Position numbers and translations under genes: made by a program. A stretch of DNA of 64,000 bases from Hungatella hathewayi WAL-18680 (GTDB lineage Bacteria; Bacillota; Clostridia; Lachnospirales; Lachnospiraceae): assembly GCF_000235505.1 (NCBI RefSeq), contig NZ_JH379028.1, positions 143,358 through 207,357 of the forward strand. The letters run 5' to 3'. The notes under the pieces are model-generated. The model saw nothing but the letters and a program-made list of their open reading frames with translations. It was not told the DNA's origin and ran no database searches. Shown here piece after piece: positions 8,983-18,064 of this stretch (positions within the stretch are counted from its first letter, which is position 1; every line of letters begins with the position of its first letter).

Positions 8983-9270
8983 CCTTTCTAAGAAAACAGA
9001 TTGTCGGTTTCTGAGAAAATTGTATAGGGGAAACAGGTGGAAATCAACGGGTTTGGTGGTCTTACTTTTTTCTGGTGGAAGTGGAAAGCCGAAGGAAAAT
9101 CAAAGGTGGCAAAAGCCCTCTTTTTCCAGGAAAAAAGAGATGATTAGTATCAAGTTTTCCATTTTAAATGGAAAATATTGGACTTGCCGGCTATCTTGTT
9201 TTGCCGTAATGTTGTCTGTATAATGAGTATAAACAGCAGGCGGAAACATGGGGGGAAAGGGGGATCCAAT
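8983..9270. promoter_or_regulatory. Divergent control region with two palindromes and a good promoter
   Basis: This gap of about 290 bp separates the dehydrogenase (minus) from the PRD regulator (plus). A consensus-like plus-strand promoter is present: TTGTTT 9196-9201, a 17-bp spacer, TATAAT 9219-9224. Upstream are two palindromes: TTTTCCATTT/AAATGGAAAA (9155-9164 and 9166-9175, one base between) and a CTCTTTTTCC/GGAAAAA-type palindrome around 9118-9139. Both could be operators for the neighbouring regulator. A short open frame at 9020-9223 runs through them and is not credited as a gene. Confidence 0.6.
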
Positions 9271-11487
9271 ATGGAACGATTGTCGGAAATGATAAAGATA
9301 TTAAGCGGAATCCAGGGCTTTATATCCATTGATGATTTGGCGAAGGATTTGGATGTGACGCCGCGGACCATCCGCAATGATTTAATGGCGCTGGAAAAAA
9401 TAACGGAAGGCAGCAAAATCAAAATCGTAAAGAAGAGAAACCAGGGGATTGCGCTGGACAGACAAAATCTATCGGAAAAAGCGGTCTTAAATCTGATTGC
9501 CGGAATAAAGGAAGAAAAGAATTTTTACTCCGCTGCGGAACGGGAAAACATGATTATGGAAGCGCTGCTTCTTGAGAAAGGACCGCTGACATTAAACAGG
9601 CTGGAGGAGCTAACCTTGTCCAGCAAATCCAGCGTTGTGAAGAGTCTCGATATCTGTGAGAGGAAGCTTGGGAAATGGCAGATTACGGTGAGCAGGCGTC
9701 CAAGAAATGGAATGAAGCTGGAATACGCGGAGTACCAATGGCGCATGGCCGTTTTGGAGCACATGATGCAGTATGTGGGCGGAATGGACTTTCACCAGCT
9801 GTATGATAACCTAATCAAAGGAAATCAATTAAACATCACCTTATCCATCAACCAGTTTATCGGAACCTTCGTCTACGATGTGAATACCCGGTATATTGCA
9901 AATTTCCTCCGAAAATATGAAGCGGACCATAAAATGCGTTTCACGGACAAGGCGTTTCTCTCCATCTTCTTTTACATCTGTATTGCGATGAACCGGATTT
10001 GCTCCGGCCATGAATTACAGCAGAGTCATTTTGAACTGAGGAGATTTTTTCACAAAGAGCGCGTCAGTGAGCAGGCGCTGGACCATCTGCTCTTTTTAAA
10101 CCGGGGATTAAAGGAAAACATGAATTACTATGAGCGGGAAGCGCTGCTCATTTACATGCTGTCCCAGAAGCAGTTTTCGGAACACGGCTTTCTGGAGCAG
10201 GTGTTTATAGAGGACGATTATTTTAACAAAAAGACGCTGGATATGACAAAGCAGTTTATTCGAAAGGCGGAAGACTGTCTGAACATCGAACTGGAGCATG
10301 ACGAAGCGCTTCTGGACCATCTTCTGCTTCATGTCCGTCCGATGATATTCCGCCTGTTGTTCGGAATTCGTATTGAGAATCCACTGGCGGAGGACATTAA
10401 AAAGACCTATCCCATGATCGTTACCGCCTGTCAGGAAGCGGCAAAGTTGTTTTCCAAAGAAACCGGGAATCCGGTGAATATCCATGAAATCAGCTATCTG
10501 GCCATGCACGTGGGCGCCGCTGTTGAGAAAGCGAAGGAGAAGCAGTTTGCCGGTGTCTGCCGCGTTATGATTATCTGCCCGGAGGGGAACGGGTCCAGCA
10601 GTATTTTGTATTACAGGCTGCTCAACAGTATCCCCAATCTGCAGATTAAGGGGATATGCTCTATCGGGGAATGGGAAGAGACATCCAGGGATGACGTGGA
10701 TTTGTTTCTGTCGACGGTTCCCATCTATACGGAGAATCAGATGAATCTTATCCAGGTTAATCCACTGCTCAATGACGAGGATATAGCCAAAATCCGAAGA
10801 ACCATCAAGCGGATGAATTTGACAAACAACAACAGCAGCAGTCTGGTGGTGGAGGATATGATGGCCATCGTATCCCGCTACGCGTCAATTCAGGATTTTG
10901 ACGGTCTGTACAGAGAGATGGACCAGTATTTTAATTATTCCCAAATGTCGGGCTCCGCCGGGTGTTCCTCCCTGCGGACATTTCTAAACCCGTCCCTGAT
11001 TATGACCGGAGCCACGGCAGAAAATTGGGAGGAAGCTTTTCGGCTGGCGGGAAATCTTCTTTACAGGGAAGGGTACATAGAAAAGGGATACATTTCCTGT
11101 ATGATTCAGAACGTGCGTAACTATGGCTGCTACATGATGCTCTGTGAGGACGTGGCGCTGCCTCATGCCAAGGCGGCTGACGGCGTTATCAAAACCGGTT
11201 TTTCCTTTGTGACATTGAAGACACCCGTCATTCTGGAACATGAGCAGGAAACCCATGAAATCCGTTTGGTTGTAGCTTTGGCGGCAGATAACCGAATGAC
11301 ACATTTGACGGCTATGGGGGAGCTGATCGAGCTGGTCTGCCAGGATGACAAGAAGGAGCAGCTGATACAGGCGGAGGATGCGGAAATGTTCATCCGTTTG
11401 ATAGAACAATTTATTTCCGGTTCATCGGGAAATTCAGGGAAAAACAGCGGAAATGATGATAAAAGGGCAGTGGAACCAGAGTTTTGA
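9271..11487 (+). CDS. PRD-domain transcriptional regulator with PTS EIIB-like and EIIA domains
   Basis: About 738 residues. Order: N-terminal helix-turn-helix (ISIDDLAKDLDVTPRTIRND), a second HTH-like region, two PTS regulation domains (about residues 190-400, with conserved histidines near LLHVRPMIFRL and YLAMHVGAAVEKAKEK), an EIIB-like domain (VMIICPEGNGSSSILYYRL, cysteine retained) and a C-terminal fructose/mannitol-type EIIA domain (LCEDVALPHAKAADGV, active histidine). Such proteins are activators whose activity is set by PTS phosphorylation. ATG 9271 follows GGGGGAAAGGGGG; an earlier in-frame ATG at 9178 lies upstream of the -10 box. It precedes a PTS operon it probably controls. Its EIIA domain closely resembles the next gene, suggesting duplication. 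Confidence 0.88.
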   Translation: MERLSEMIKILSGIQGFISIDDLAKDLDVTPRTIRNDLMALEKITEGSKIKIVKKRNQGIALDRQNLSEKAVLNLIAGIKEEKNFYSAAERENMIMEALLLEKGPLTLNRLEELTLSSKSSVVKSLDICERKLGKWQITVSRRPRNGMKLEYAEYQWRMAVLEHMMQYVGGMDFHQLYDNLIKGNQLNITLSINQFIGTFVYDVNTRYIANFLRKYEADHKMRFTDKAFLSIFFYICIAMNRICSGHELQQSHFELRRFFHKERVSEQALDHLLFLNRGLKENMNYYEREALLIYMLSQKQFSEHGFLEQVFIEDDYFNKKTLDMTKQFIRKAEDCLNIELEHDEALLDHLLLHVRPMIFRLLFGIRIENPLAEDIKKTYPMIVTACQEAAKLFSKETGNPVNIHEISYLAMHVGAAVEKAKEKQFAGVCRVMIICPEGNGSSSILYYRLLNSIPNLQIKGICSIGEWEETSRDDVDLFLSTVPIYTENQMNLIQVNPLLNDEDIAKIRRTIKRMNLTNNNSSSLVVEDMMAIVSRYASIQDFDGLYREMDQYFNYSQMSGSAGCSSLRTFLNPSLIMTGATAENWEEAFRLAGNLLYREGYIEKGYISCMIQNVRNYGCYMMLCEDVALPHAKAADGVIKTGFSFVTLKTPVILEHEQETHEIRLVVALAADNRMTHLTAMGELIELVCQDDKKEQLIQAEDAEMFIRLIEQFISGSSGNSGKNSGNDDKRAVEPEF

Positions 11488-11617
11488 ATCGACGTTTTTT
11501 TCCTTAATTTCCGGAAACAGACAGGAACGTTCCACGTATTGAATATTCCCCTGATGTTTTTTATAATTTGGACAGCAAAGGAAATGAAAAATAAAGAGAG
11601 AAAAGGAGGAGGGACAC

Positions 11618-12064
11618 GTGATTCAGGATGTTTTGACGTTAGACACGGTGAGGGCCAGAGTTGATGCTAAGGACTGGGAGGAGGCGGTTCGGACTGCCGG
11701 AGACTTACTATATCGGAAAGGGGTCGTGGAGGAGCGCTATATAGACCATATGGTTCAAATCGTCAAAGAGATTGGCCCGTATATTGTGCTGATCAAGGGG
11801 GTTGCCCTGGCACACGCCAGACCGGAGGACGGAGCGAAGGCTATCGGCCTGTCCCTGGTGACGCTGAAGAAGCCCATATGCTTTGGAAATAAAGAAAACG
11901 ACCCGGTCAACCTGGTTTTTGCCCTCAGCGCGGTTGACAACTCATCACACCTGGATTTAATTCGTGAAATGGCTCTGGTGTTCGAAAACGAACAGGAGCT
12001 GGAACAACTGGCAAACTGTGAGACAGAAGAGGAAATGCTCACAATCATCAGGAAGGTAACTTAA
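11618..12064 (+). CDS. PTS EIIA component, ascorbate/fructose-mannitol family
   Basis: A 148-residue EIIA protein that takes phosphate from HPr and passes it to EIIB. Motifs: AGDLLYRKGVVEERYIDHM, then IKGVALAHARPEDGAKAIGL, in which the histidine of AHARP is the expected phosphorylation site, then FALSAVDNSSHLDLIREM. It resembles the C-terminal EIIA domain of the upstream regulator along its whole length. The start is a GTG at 11618, after AAAAGGAGGAGGGACAC. It forms a three-gene PTS with EIIC and EIIB downstream in the order A-C-B, which is typical of UlaA-type systems. Confidence 0.88.
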   Translation: MIQDVLTLDTVRARVDAKDWEEAVRTAGDLLYRKGVVEERYIDHMVQIVKEIGPYIVLIKGVALAHARPEDGAKAIGLSLVTLKKPICFGNKENDPVNLVFALSAVDNSSHLDLIREMALVFENEQELEQLANCETEEEMLTIIRKVT

Positions 12065-12094
12065 CATTACAGTTACCATGGAGGGGGAATATTC

Positions 12095-13402
12095 ATGCTG
12101 GTAGTGTTGAATTGGTTGAAAGACAATTTATTTGGACAGACGGCGCTGTTTTTGGGGTTAATTGTAGCGGTTGGCATCGCATTGCAGAAAAAGAAACCGG
12201 GAGAGATTTTACAGGGATTCATTACGGCCACGCTGGGGTATTATATCTTTAATACCGGCGCAGGTTCCATCGGCGGCCTGGCCATGGTCATGGGCAATTT
12301 GCTGAGGCCGACTCTGGGAGTGGAAGCGGGGGTAAATCCATTTTCCAGCCAGACCTTCATTGCCATGGGGTACGCCATCGAGTATATTGCGCCGCGTATC
12401 ACGATTTGTTTTATTGTGTCATGGATGATACATATTCTGCTGGTCAAATTTATCAAGCCGTTGAAGGTTGTGTATCTGACCATGCACAATATCCTGTCAT
12501 TTGTAGCAACCTTTTATATGTTTTTTTACACCATTATGGGATACAGGGGCTGGCTGCTGGACTGCTGCGCCGGACTTTTTACCGTATTGTATATTACGCT
12601 GACACCGATGCTGGTGTACAAAGACTGTATGAAGGTCACCAACAATGCGTTCGCATTGGGGCATTTCAATCAGATAAGCGCGTGGCTGGCGTCTAAGATT
12701 GCGCCTCTGTGTGGAAATCCTGAGAAGGAAAACGCGGAGACCATGCAGCTTCCGGGCTGGCTCAGAAGCATATCGGATGGAGGCTTGAGCGTGGCGGTAT
12801 CACTGCCGGTTGCCTACATCTTTGTCTGGGCCATCGTCATGTTTGTGGGAAATGATGCCGCGCTGCAGCTGCTTCACGAGAATGCGGGCTCCACAAATTC
12901 GTTCCTGTATATGGTATTGACGGCCCTTCAGCTGGCAGCCGCCATTTATATTCTGCTTTATGGCTTGAGGATGTTCCTCGGTGCATTGCTGCCGGCCTTC
13001 CAGGGGATTTCGGAGAAATTCATCCCGGACGCGGTTCCTGGTATTGACACCGTTGCATTTTATACCGTGTCTCCCAATGCAGTGGTTATCACCATGCTGT
13101 CCTATATGGCAGGTGCGGTTGCGACCACCATCGTGTGCATCCTGCTGAAAACGCCGGTTCTGGTGATTTTCCAGCTGGCAAGCGCGTTTTCAGAGTCAAG
13201 CGCCATCGGAGCCATCGCCAATAGCAAAGGGGGCTGGAAAGCCTGTGTGGCAGCAGGACTGATGGTTGGAATCCTGGCGACGGTGGCAGCCGGATTTTTC
13301 GCAACAGGACTTGGTATCCTGGAGCAGGGAATTGCCCAGGCGAACTTTGACAGCTGTGCTTACCCGTCGGTTGTATTTTATCTGTTTCGGATGTTTCAGT
13401 AG
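12095..13402 (+). CDS. PTS EIIC component, UlaA/SgaT (ascorbate-galactitol type)
   Basis: A 435-residue polytopic membrane protein with roughly ten to eleven hydrophobic segments, the UlaA size class. Motifs include a first membrane helix after LNWLKDNLFGQTALFLGLIV, then LQKKKPGEILQGFITATLG, FNTGAGSIGGLAM and a late AFSESSAIGAIANSKGGWKA. The substrate could be L-ascorbate or another sugar acid or polyol; the hydroxyacid dehydrogenase and class II aldolase in the divergent operon differ from the E. coli ula set (no UlaG lactonase or UlaD decarboxylase here), so ascorbate is not assured. ATG 12095 follows GGAGGGGG. Confidence 0.88.
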   Translation: MLVVLNWLKDNLFGQTALFLGLIVAVGIALQKKKPGEILQGFITATLGYYIFNTGAGSIGGLAMVMGNLLRPTLGVEAGVNPFSSQTFIAMGYAIEYIAPRITICFIVSWMIHILLVKFIKPLKVVYLTMHNILSFVATFYMFFYTIMGYRGWLLDCCAGLFTVLYITLTPMLVYKDCMKVTNNAFALGHFNQISAWLASKIAPLCGNPEKENAETMQLPGWLRSISDGGLSVAVSLPVAYIFVWAIVMFVGNDAALQLLHENAGSTNSFLYMVLTALQLAAAIYILLYGLRMFLGALLPAFQGISEKFIPDAVPGIDTVAFYTVSPNAVVITMLSYMAGAVATTIVCILLKTPVLVIFQLASAFSESSAIGAIANSKGGWKACVAAGLMVGILATVAAGFFATGLGILEQGIAQANFDSCAYPSVVFYLFRMFQ

Positions 13403-13419
13403 GAGAGGAGTGTTGAGAG

Positions 13420-13737
13420 ATGTTTACCATGTATGCGGTATGTGCAAGTGGAATTGGGACCAGTCTGTTTTCCAGAAAATTGATTCAGGATGCGGTCCGG
13501 GAACTGGGTTACGATACATCTGATATCCGGGTGAGCTGCATCGGGGTGCAGGAAGCCATCGGAACAAACACGGATGTCTTCGTCACCGGCTCCACGATAG
13601 CCAAGAATATCCCGGATATGCCGGGGGTGGAAAAGGTGATTGTGGTGAATATGATTAATGATTTGGTAGGAATGAAGAAGGCGTTGGAGCCTGTTTTGGA
13701 GAAGGCGGAGATGGCGGGGAAAGTAAAAAAGCTGTGA
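13420..13737 (+). CDS. PTS EIIB component, ascorbate/galactitol type
   Basis: A 105-residue cytoplasmic EIIB. The phosphocysteine loop is at the N-terminus, MYAVCASGIGTSLFSRKL, with Cys-8 the acceptor; ATDIR-like and FVTGSTIAKNIPDMPGV segments complete the Rossmann-like fold. It starts 18 bases after EIIC with AGGAGAGGAG upstream. It completes the EIIA, EIIC and EIIB set. No separate enzyme gene follows; degradation must use the divergent aldolase/dehydrogenase genes or enzymes elsewhere. Confidence 0.9.
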   Translation: MFTMYAVCASGIGTSLFSRKLIQDAVRELGYDTSDIRVSCIGVQEAIGTNTDVFVTGSTIAKNIPDMPGVEKVIVVNMINDLVGMKKALEPVLEKAEMAGKVKKL

Positions 13738-13911
13738 ATGTGAATTGAAAATAGAATCCTGGTGAAATGTTTGTGGCCGATGGCCATGAATATTTTGCCG
13801 GGGTTTTTTTTTGTGCCCGAATTATTTTCATTAAAATATTGATGAAAGTATTGCGTAAAATATAGGGAAGATATATAATGGAATTAAAAATAGCAGAAGG
13901 AAGTTGATATA

Positions 13912-14262
13912 ATGAGTATGGCATTTGCGGATTTTGCGGAACGGCTTGTTCCCATCTCTGATTTTAGCCAGGGACGGGCTGGGAAAATTTTTAGTGATGT
14001 AGCTGAAAATAACAATGAATATATTATATTAAAAAACAATCAGCCAACGGCAGTCTTGTTGTCTATAAAAGAATACAAAGCAATGCAGGAAAAATTGGCG
14101 AAGATGGATAGATTGCTGGAATATGTTGAAAATATCAGGCTGTTACAAATGGCAAAGGATAGGGCCAGTGATAACTCGATACCATTTGAAGATTTGGTCA
14201 TGGAAGACGGATTTACGATGGAGGAAATCAGGGAACTTGCAAAGAGTGTGGAGTTTGATTGA
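13912..14262 (+). CDS. Phd/YefM-type antitoxin
   Basis: A 116-residue protein. The N-terminal half has the Phd/YefM look: LVPISDFSQGRAGKIFSDV, then NEYIILKNNQPTAVLLSIKE YKAM, a region that binds DNA. The C-terminal half (IPFEDLVMEDGFTMEEIREL) is acidic and helical and should wrap the toxin. The stop overlaps the start of the ParE-like gene by one base (TGATG), the common antitoxin-first layout. Such antitoxins usually repress their own promoter; the upstream region (13860-13910) is AT-rich with TATATAATGG close to the start. Assigned from motif and pairing. Confidence 0.8.
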   Translation: MSMAFADFAERLVPISDFSQGRAGKIFSDVAENNNEYIILKNNQPTAVLLSIKEYKAMQEKLAKMDRLLEYVENIRLLQMAKDRASDNSIPFEDLVMEDGFTMEEIRELAKSVEFD

Positions 14263-14645
14263 TGGGATGGAAAGTACGGATAACAGAGGAGGCCAGGAAG
14301 GACTATAAGAGACTGGATGGTGCAATCAGAAAACAGGTTTTAGCTGGCATTTATAAAGTATCTCAGGCGCCATTGCCAAGCCCGCATGGGTATGGAAAGC
14401 CGTTGGGGAATAAGGGTGGAAATAATTTGACCGGATTTTTCAAAATTAAATACCGGGGAGTTGGAATCAGGGTGGTATATACATTATCAATTGATGAAAT
14501 GGTTATGAATATTGTTGTTATTTCAGAGCGTGATGACAGCTATTGTTACAATTTGGCTTCGGCTCTATATAAGAAATATGGTAAGGAACTGTTTACGGAT
14601 ATTTTTGAAGGATTTGATAGTGGGGAACAGAATGGAGAGCAATGA
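14262..14645 (+). CDS. RelE/ParE-family toxin
   Basis: About 127 residues, somewhat longer than the usual 90-100 for ParE/RelE. Visible: WKVRITEEARKDYKRLDGAI at the N-terminus, SPHGYGKPLGNKGGNNLTGF, then KIKYRGVGIRVVYTLSIDEM and VVISERDD, the usual beta-strand core. Family members either cut mRNA on the ribosome (RelE) or poison gyrase (ParE); the sequence does not decide which. The last 30 residues (YNLASALYKKYGKELFTDIF) are an added helix. ATG 14262 overlaps the antitoxin stop. AT-richer than the flanking PTS genes, fitting a mobile module. Confidence 0.8.
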   Translation: MGWKVRITEEARKDYKRLDGAIRKQVLAGIYKVSQAPLPSPHGYGKPLGNKGGNNLTGFFKIKYRGVGIRVVYTLSIDEMVMNIVVISERDDSYCYNLASALYKKYGKELFTDIFEGFDSGEQNGEQ

Positions 14646-14669
14646 CGTGAGTCCATGGGGGGCGGATGA

Positions 14670-16571
14670 ATGACTCTTAGACAAAAGAAAATCTGGGAAT
14701 TGCTGGTGGAGCAGCGGCGGTTGACGTCGGGGCAGATTGCGAGGCTTTTGCATATCAGTGACAGGACAGTGCGGAATGACATTAAGGAGATCAATCAGGA
14801 GAAGGGGCGGGAAGTGATTCAGGCTGTCAAGGGACAGGGGTATTTTATTGAGGAATCTCTGGTGAAAGAGGATGCGGGGTATAGCTGGGAGGCGGAGGAA
14901 GAAGATTTAGAGTGGCAGATTGTGAGGCGGCTTTTGTTTGAGGGGGAGACGCCTTATCTGGAGCTGGCGGATGAGCTGTATATCAGCGATACGCAGCTTG
15001 GCAAACTGATCAACCGAATCAACCGGCGGATGGCCCAGCGGTACGATTATGGGGAGTACCCGATTTTGAAGATGAACGGGAAACTGGTGTTGAAGATGAC
15101 GGAGCAGGAGACGAGGAAATATTATCTGTTCTATGTGGCGTCCCGGACACTGAAACATTATTTTGACTGCAAGGAATACCAGCCATATTTTGAGTATGTG
15201 GATTTGGAGGAGATGAAGGAGCTGGTACTGGAAGAACTTCGGTCCTGCGCGTGTAGTTATTATGATACGACGGTGATGCGCTTGATTTTGCATACGGCTG
15301 TGGTGGCGGAGAGGTGGTCTTTCGGCCGTACAATTCCTGAGAAAAGGACGGAGGAGGCAGAGTGGAATCTGAACCGGCGTCCGCCGTCGCAGGAGACGCC
15401 AGGCTGCCTGGAGGCGGAGCGGATTCTGAATCATTTAAAAGAGATGCTTTCTCTTGATATAGAGATTTCTTCTGAGGAATGCCGGGATTACGAGCACTCG
15501 ATTCAGAACGACTTTTACTATGAGGAGACAGAGAATCCGGAGCCGCCCCGGGAGCTGCTTCACAAGATACTGATTGAAATCAATGTGGAATATGGATTCG
15601 ATTTCTCTGGAAACCAGGAATTCTGTGATGAGATGGCGGCCCAGTTGAATGGAGTGATGCTTCGGGCGAGCAAGAAACAGCATGTCATCAACCCGGCGCT
15701 GGGGGAGATTAAGTCCAAATATCCATTGGAATATGATATTGCCATCTTTTTGGCGGACCGGCTTCACTGCCTGACTGGGATTGTGGTCAGTGAGGATGAG
15801 ATTGGACAGTTTGCGGTACATTTTATATGGGGAATGGAGAGTGGGTTTGAGAATATGCAGCAGAAGCTGGTACTCATCAACCCTTACGGAAAGCAGACGA
15901 GCGTCCTGATGGAGAAACGTCTCAAAAAGACGGCGGAATGTAACCCCATCATTGCTTATGAGTATTCTGTTTTCGATTATCCGAAACAGATGCCCAAAGA
16001 CGCGGTGGCGGTTCTCTCCACGATCCCGCTGTCACCGCCTCCTGAGGATATCCCGGTGGTGCTGTGTCGGAATTTTCTGGACTACCACGAGAAGGAGAAA
16101 CTGCTGACGATTATCCGGGACAGCCAGGTAAGTAGTATTAAAAGCTATTTTAAAACCTTGTTTAAACCATCACTGTTCTTTACGGATATGGAATTTGAAT
16201 CCAGGGAGGCGGCGCTGTCTTTTATGTGTGGAAAATTATATGAAGAGGGTTATGTGGAGGAAGGGTTCTTTGAGAGTGTGATAAAGCGGGAGCACATTGC
16301 GCCCACGGCCTTCGAGCCGGGCTTTGCCTTCTCCCATGGGATGGAGAACAATGCCTACCGGACTGCGGTGTGCACCTGCATCTTAAAGAACAAAATCTCC
16401 TGGGGCCCCTATCAGGTCAAGATTGTCTTTCTCTTTGCCCTGGCCTCCAGCTGGAACCATACCATTATTCCGGTATATAACGTGATGATAGACCATCTGT
16501 TCCAAACCAGCACCATTCATAAGCTGGCGAAGATCAAAGACTGCGGGGAATTTTTGGATTTCCTGCTGTGA
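14670..16571 (+). CDS. PRD-domain regulator (BglG/MtlR/LicR type) with C-terminal EIIA domain
   Basis: A 633-residue regulator. Order: N-terminal winged helix (SGQIARLLHISDRTVRNDIK), a second HTH region (LADELYISDTQLGKLINRIN), PRD segments (residues about 190-400), an EIIB-like region without the usual cysteine (LVLINPYGKQTSVLMEKRL) and an EIIA domain with FEPGFAFSHGMENN, in which the histidine is the likely phosphosite. It is followed directly by a terminator hairpin and the cellobiose-type PTS operon, which it most likely activates according to sugar flux through that PTS. Less similar to the 9.3-kb regulator than expected for a recent duplicate. Confidence 0.85.
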   Translation: MTLRQKKIWELLVEQRRLTSGQIARLLHISDRTVRNDIKEINQEKGREVIQAVKGQGYFIEESLVKEDAGYSWEAEEEDLEWQIVRRLLFEGETPYLELADELYISDTQLGKLINRINRRMAQRYDYGEYPILKMNGKLVLKMTEQETRKYYLFYVASRTLKHYFDCKEYQPYFEYVDLEEMKELVLEELRSCACSYYDTTVMRLILHTAVVAERWSFGRTIPEKRTEEAEWNLNRRPPSQETPGCLEAERILNHLKEMLSLDIEISSEECRDYEHSIQNDFYYEETENPEPPRELLHKILIEINVEYGFDFSGNQEFCDEMAAQLNGVMLRASKKQHVINPALGEIKSKYPLEYDIAIFLADRLHCLTGIVVSEDEIGQFAVHFIWGMESGFENMQQKLVLINPYGKQTSVLMEKRLKKTAECNPIIAYEYSVFDYPKQMPKDAVAVLSTIPLSPPPEDIPVVLCRNFLDYHEKEKLLTIIRDSQVSSIKSYFKTLFKPSLFFTDMEFESREAALSFMCGKLYEEGYVEEGFFESVIKREHIAPTAFEPGFAFSHGMENNAYRTAVCTCILKNKISWGPYQVKIVFLFALASSWNHTIIPVYNVMIDHLFQTSTIHKLAKIKDCGEFLDFLL

Positions 16572-16578
16572 TATAGTA

Positions 16579-16618
16579 TCTGCTTTTTCCGTTGCATAGC
16601 GGAAAAAGCAGATTTTAT
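16579..16618 (+). terminator. Hairpin terminator or antiterminator between regulator and cellobiose operon
   Basis: A perfect 13-bp stem TCTGCTTTTTCCG / CGGAAAAAGCAGA (16579-16591 and 16600-16612) with an 8-base loop is followed by TTTTATTTTT. It could simply end the regulator transcript, or be read through under regulator control before the glucosidase gene 60 bp downstream. Confidence 0.8.
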
Positions 16619-16672
16619 TTTTGGTTCCCTCCTTGCTATACTGAACCTATCAAAACACAGGAGGAGAGAAAC

Positions 16673-18049
16673 GTGAAAGACTTTTTATGGGGAAGCGCAA
16701 CCGCTTCCTACCAATGTGAAGGCGGCTGGAACGAGGGAAACCGGGCTATTTCCATGTGGGACAGATATCTCCATGACAATCATCTGGAAAATGGTGACGT
16801 GGCCAGCGACCATTATCACCGCTTTGAGGAAGACATCCGGATGATGAAGGAGGGCGGCCAGAACAGCTACCGTTTTTCCATCGCGTGGCCGAGAATCATC
16901 AAAAATGCCGAGGGGGAGGTCAACCAGGAGGGAGTGGATTTTTACAACCGCGTGATTGACACCTGCTTAAAGTATGACATCGAGCCGTTTGTGACGATAT
17001 TCCACTGGGATTTGCCGGACTATTTAGAACAGAACGGCGGCTGGCTGAACCGGCAGACGACGGAGGCCTACGCTCATTACGCTAAGGTCTGCTTCGAGAA
17101 ATTCGGGGACCGGGTAAGGCTCTGGACTACCTTTAATGAGCCAAGATACTATACCTTCAGCGGCTATCTCATCGGCAACTACCCGCCGGGACATCAGGAT
17201 TTGCAGGAGACGGTCACTTCGTCCTACTACATGATGCTGGCTTCCGCCATGGCGGTCAAAGAGTTCCGGAACGGCGGCTATCAGGGCCAGATTGGCATTG
17301 TCCACAGCTTTTCCCCCATCTATGGGGTTGACAGCACCGTGGAGACGGCTATCGCTGCCCGGTATGCGGAAAATTTCTACAATAACTGGATTCTGGACAC
17401 GGCGGCGCTGGGAGAGATTCCGGGAGATTTGCTGGCGGAGCTTTATGGACGGTGTGATTTGTCCATGATGAAGCCGGAAGATTTGGAGCTGATAAAGAGT
17501 TACACCGTGGATTTCCTGGGACTGAATTACTATGCAAGGGTCATGATAGCGCCCTATACCACAGGCGAGACCACGCTGATTGTCAATAACAAAGGAAAAC
17601 AGGCTAAGGGAACGTCACAGACGATTATCAAGGGCTGGTTTGAGCAGGTGCGGCCGGAGAGCAGCCAGTATACGGAATGGGATACGGAGATATTTCCGGA
17701 AGGGCTCTGTGAAGGGATCCGCCGGGTTTGGAACAAATACCGCCTGCCTGTCTACATAACGGAAAATGGAATCGGACTCTACGAGGATGTCACCGTGGAG
17801 CAGGTAGATGACCGGCAGAGAATTGAATTCATGGACAGCCATATCCACGCGGTCATGCAGGCCAAAGAGGAAGGCTGTGACGTAAGAGGCTATTATGCCT
17901 GGTCGCCATTTGACTTATATTCCTGGAAAAATGGAACGGAGAAACGCTACGGGCTGGTGGCCATCGACTACGAGGACGGATTGAAGAGAAAGCCGAAGAA
18001 GAGCTACTACTGGTACAGAGATATGATTGCACAGGATCAGAAAAACTAA
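16673..18049 (+). CDS. 6-phospho-beta-glucosidase, GH1
   Basis: About 458 residues, the normal GH1 length. Starts at GTG 16673 with AGGAGGAGAG upstream, giving the conserved N-terminus FLWGSATASYQCEGGWNEG. Catalytic motifs are WTTFNEP (acid/base glutamate) and VYITENG (nucleophile glutamate). The phosphate-binding stretch typical of 6-phospho enzymes lies near WKNGTEKRYGLVAIDYEDG, where serine, lysine and tyrosine positions are expected. It hydrolyses phosphorylated beta-glucosides such as cellobiose 6-phosphate arriving through the PTS encoded next. An upstream in-frame ATG at 16592 falls inside the terminator loop and is rejected. Confidence 0.93.
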   Translation: MKDFLWGSATASYQCEGGWNEGNRAISMWDRYLHDNHLENGDVASDHYHRFEEDIRMMKEGGQNSYRFSIAWPRIIKNAEGEVNQEGVDFYNRVIDTCLKYDIEPFVTIFHWDLPDYLEQNGGWLNRQTTEAYAHYAKVCFEKFGDRVRLWTTFNEPRYYTFSGYLIGNYPPGHQDLQETVTSSYYMMLASAMAVKEFRNGGYQGQIGIVHSFSPIYGVDSTVETAIAARYAENFYNNWILDTAALGEIPGDLLAELYGRCDLSMMKPEDLELIKSYTVDFLGLNYYARVMIAPYTTGETTLIVNNKGKQAKGTSQTIIKGWFEQVRPESSQYTEWDTEIFPEGLCEGIRRVWNKYRLPVYITENGIGLYEDVTVEQVDDRQRIEFMDSHIHAVMQAKEEGCDVRGYYAWSPFDLYSWKNGTEKRYGLVAIDYEDGLKRKPKKSYYWYRDMIAQDQKN

Positions 18050-18064
18050 GGAGGGGCAGGAATT

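Noticed and set aside
9020-9223. Short plus-strand frame before the PRD regulator
   Set aside because: It runs through the palindromes and -35 region of a good promoter and has no family motif.
13738-13830. Terminator after the ascorbate-type EIIB gene
   Set aside because: TGGCC/GGCCA near 13772 forms only a short stem and the T run at 13805 is not adjacent, so the call is too weak.
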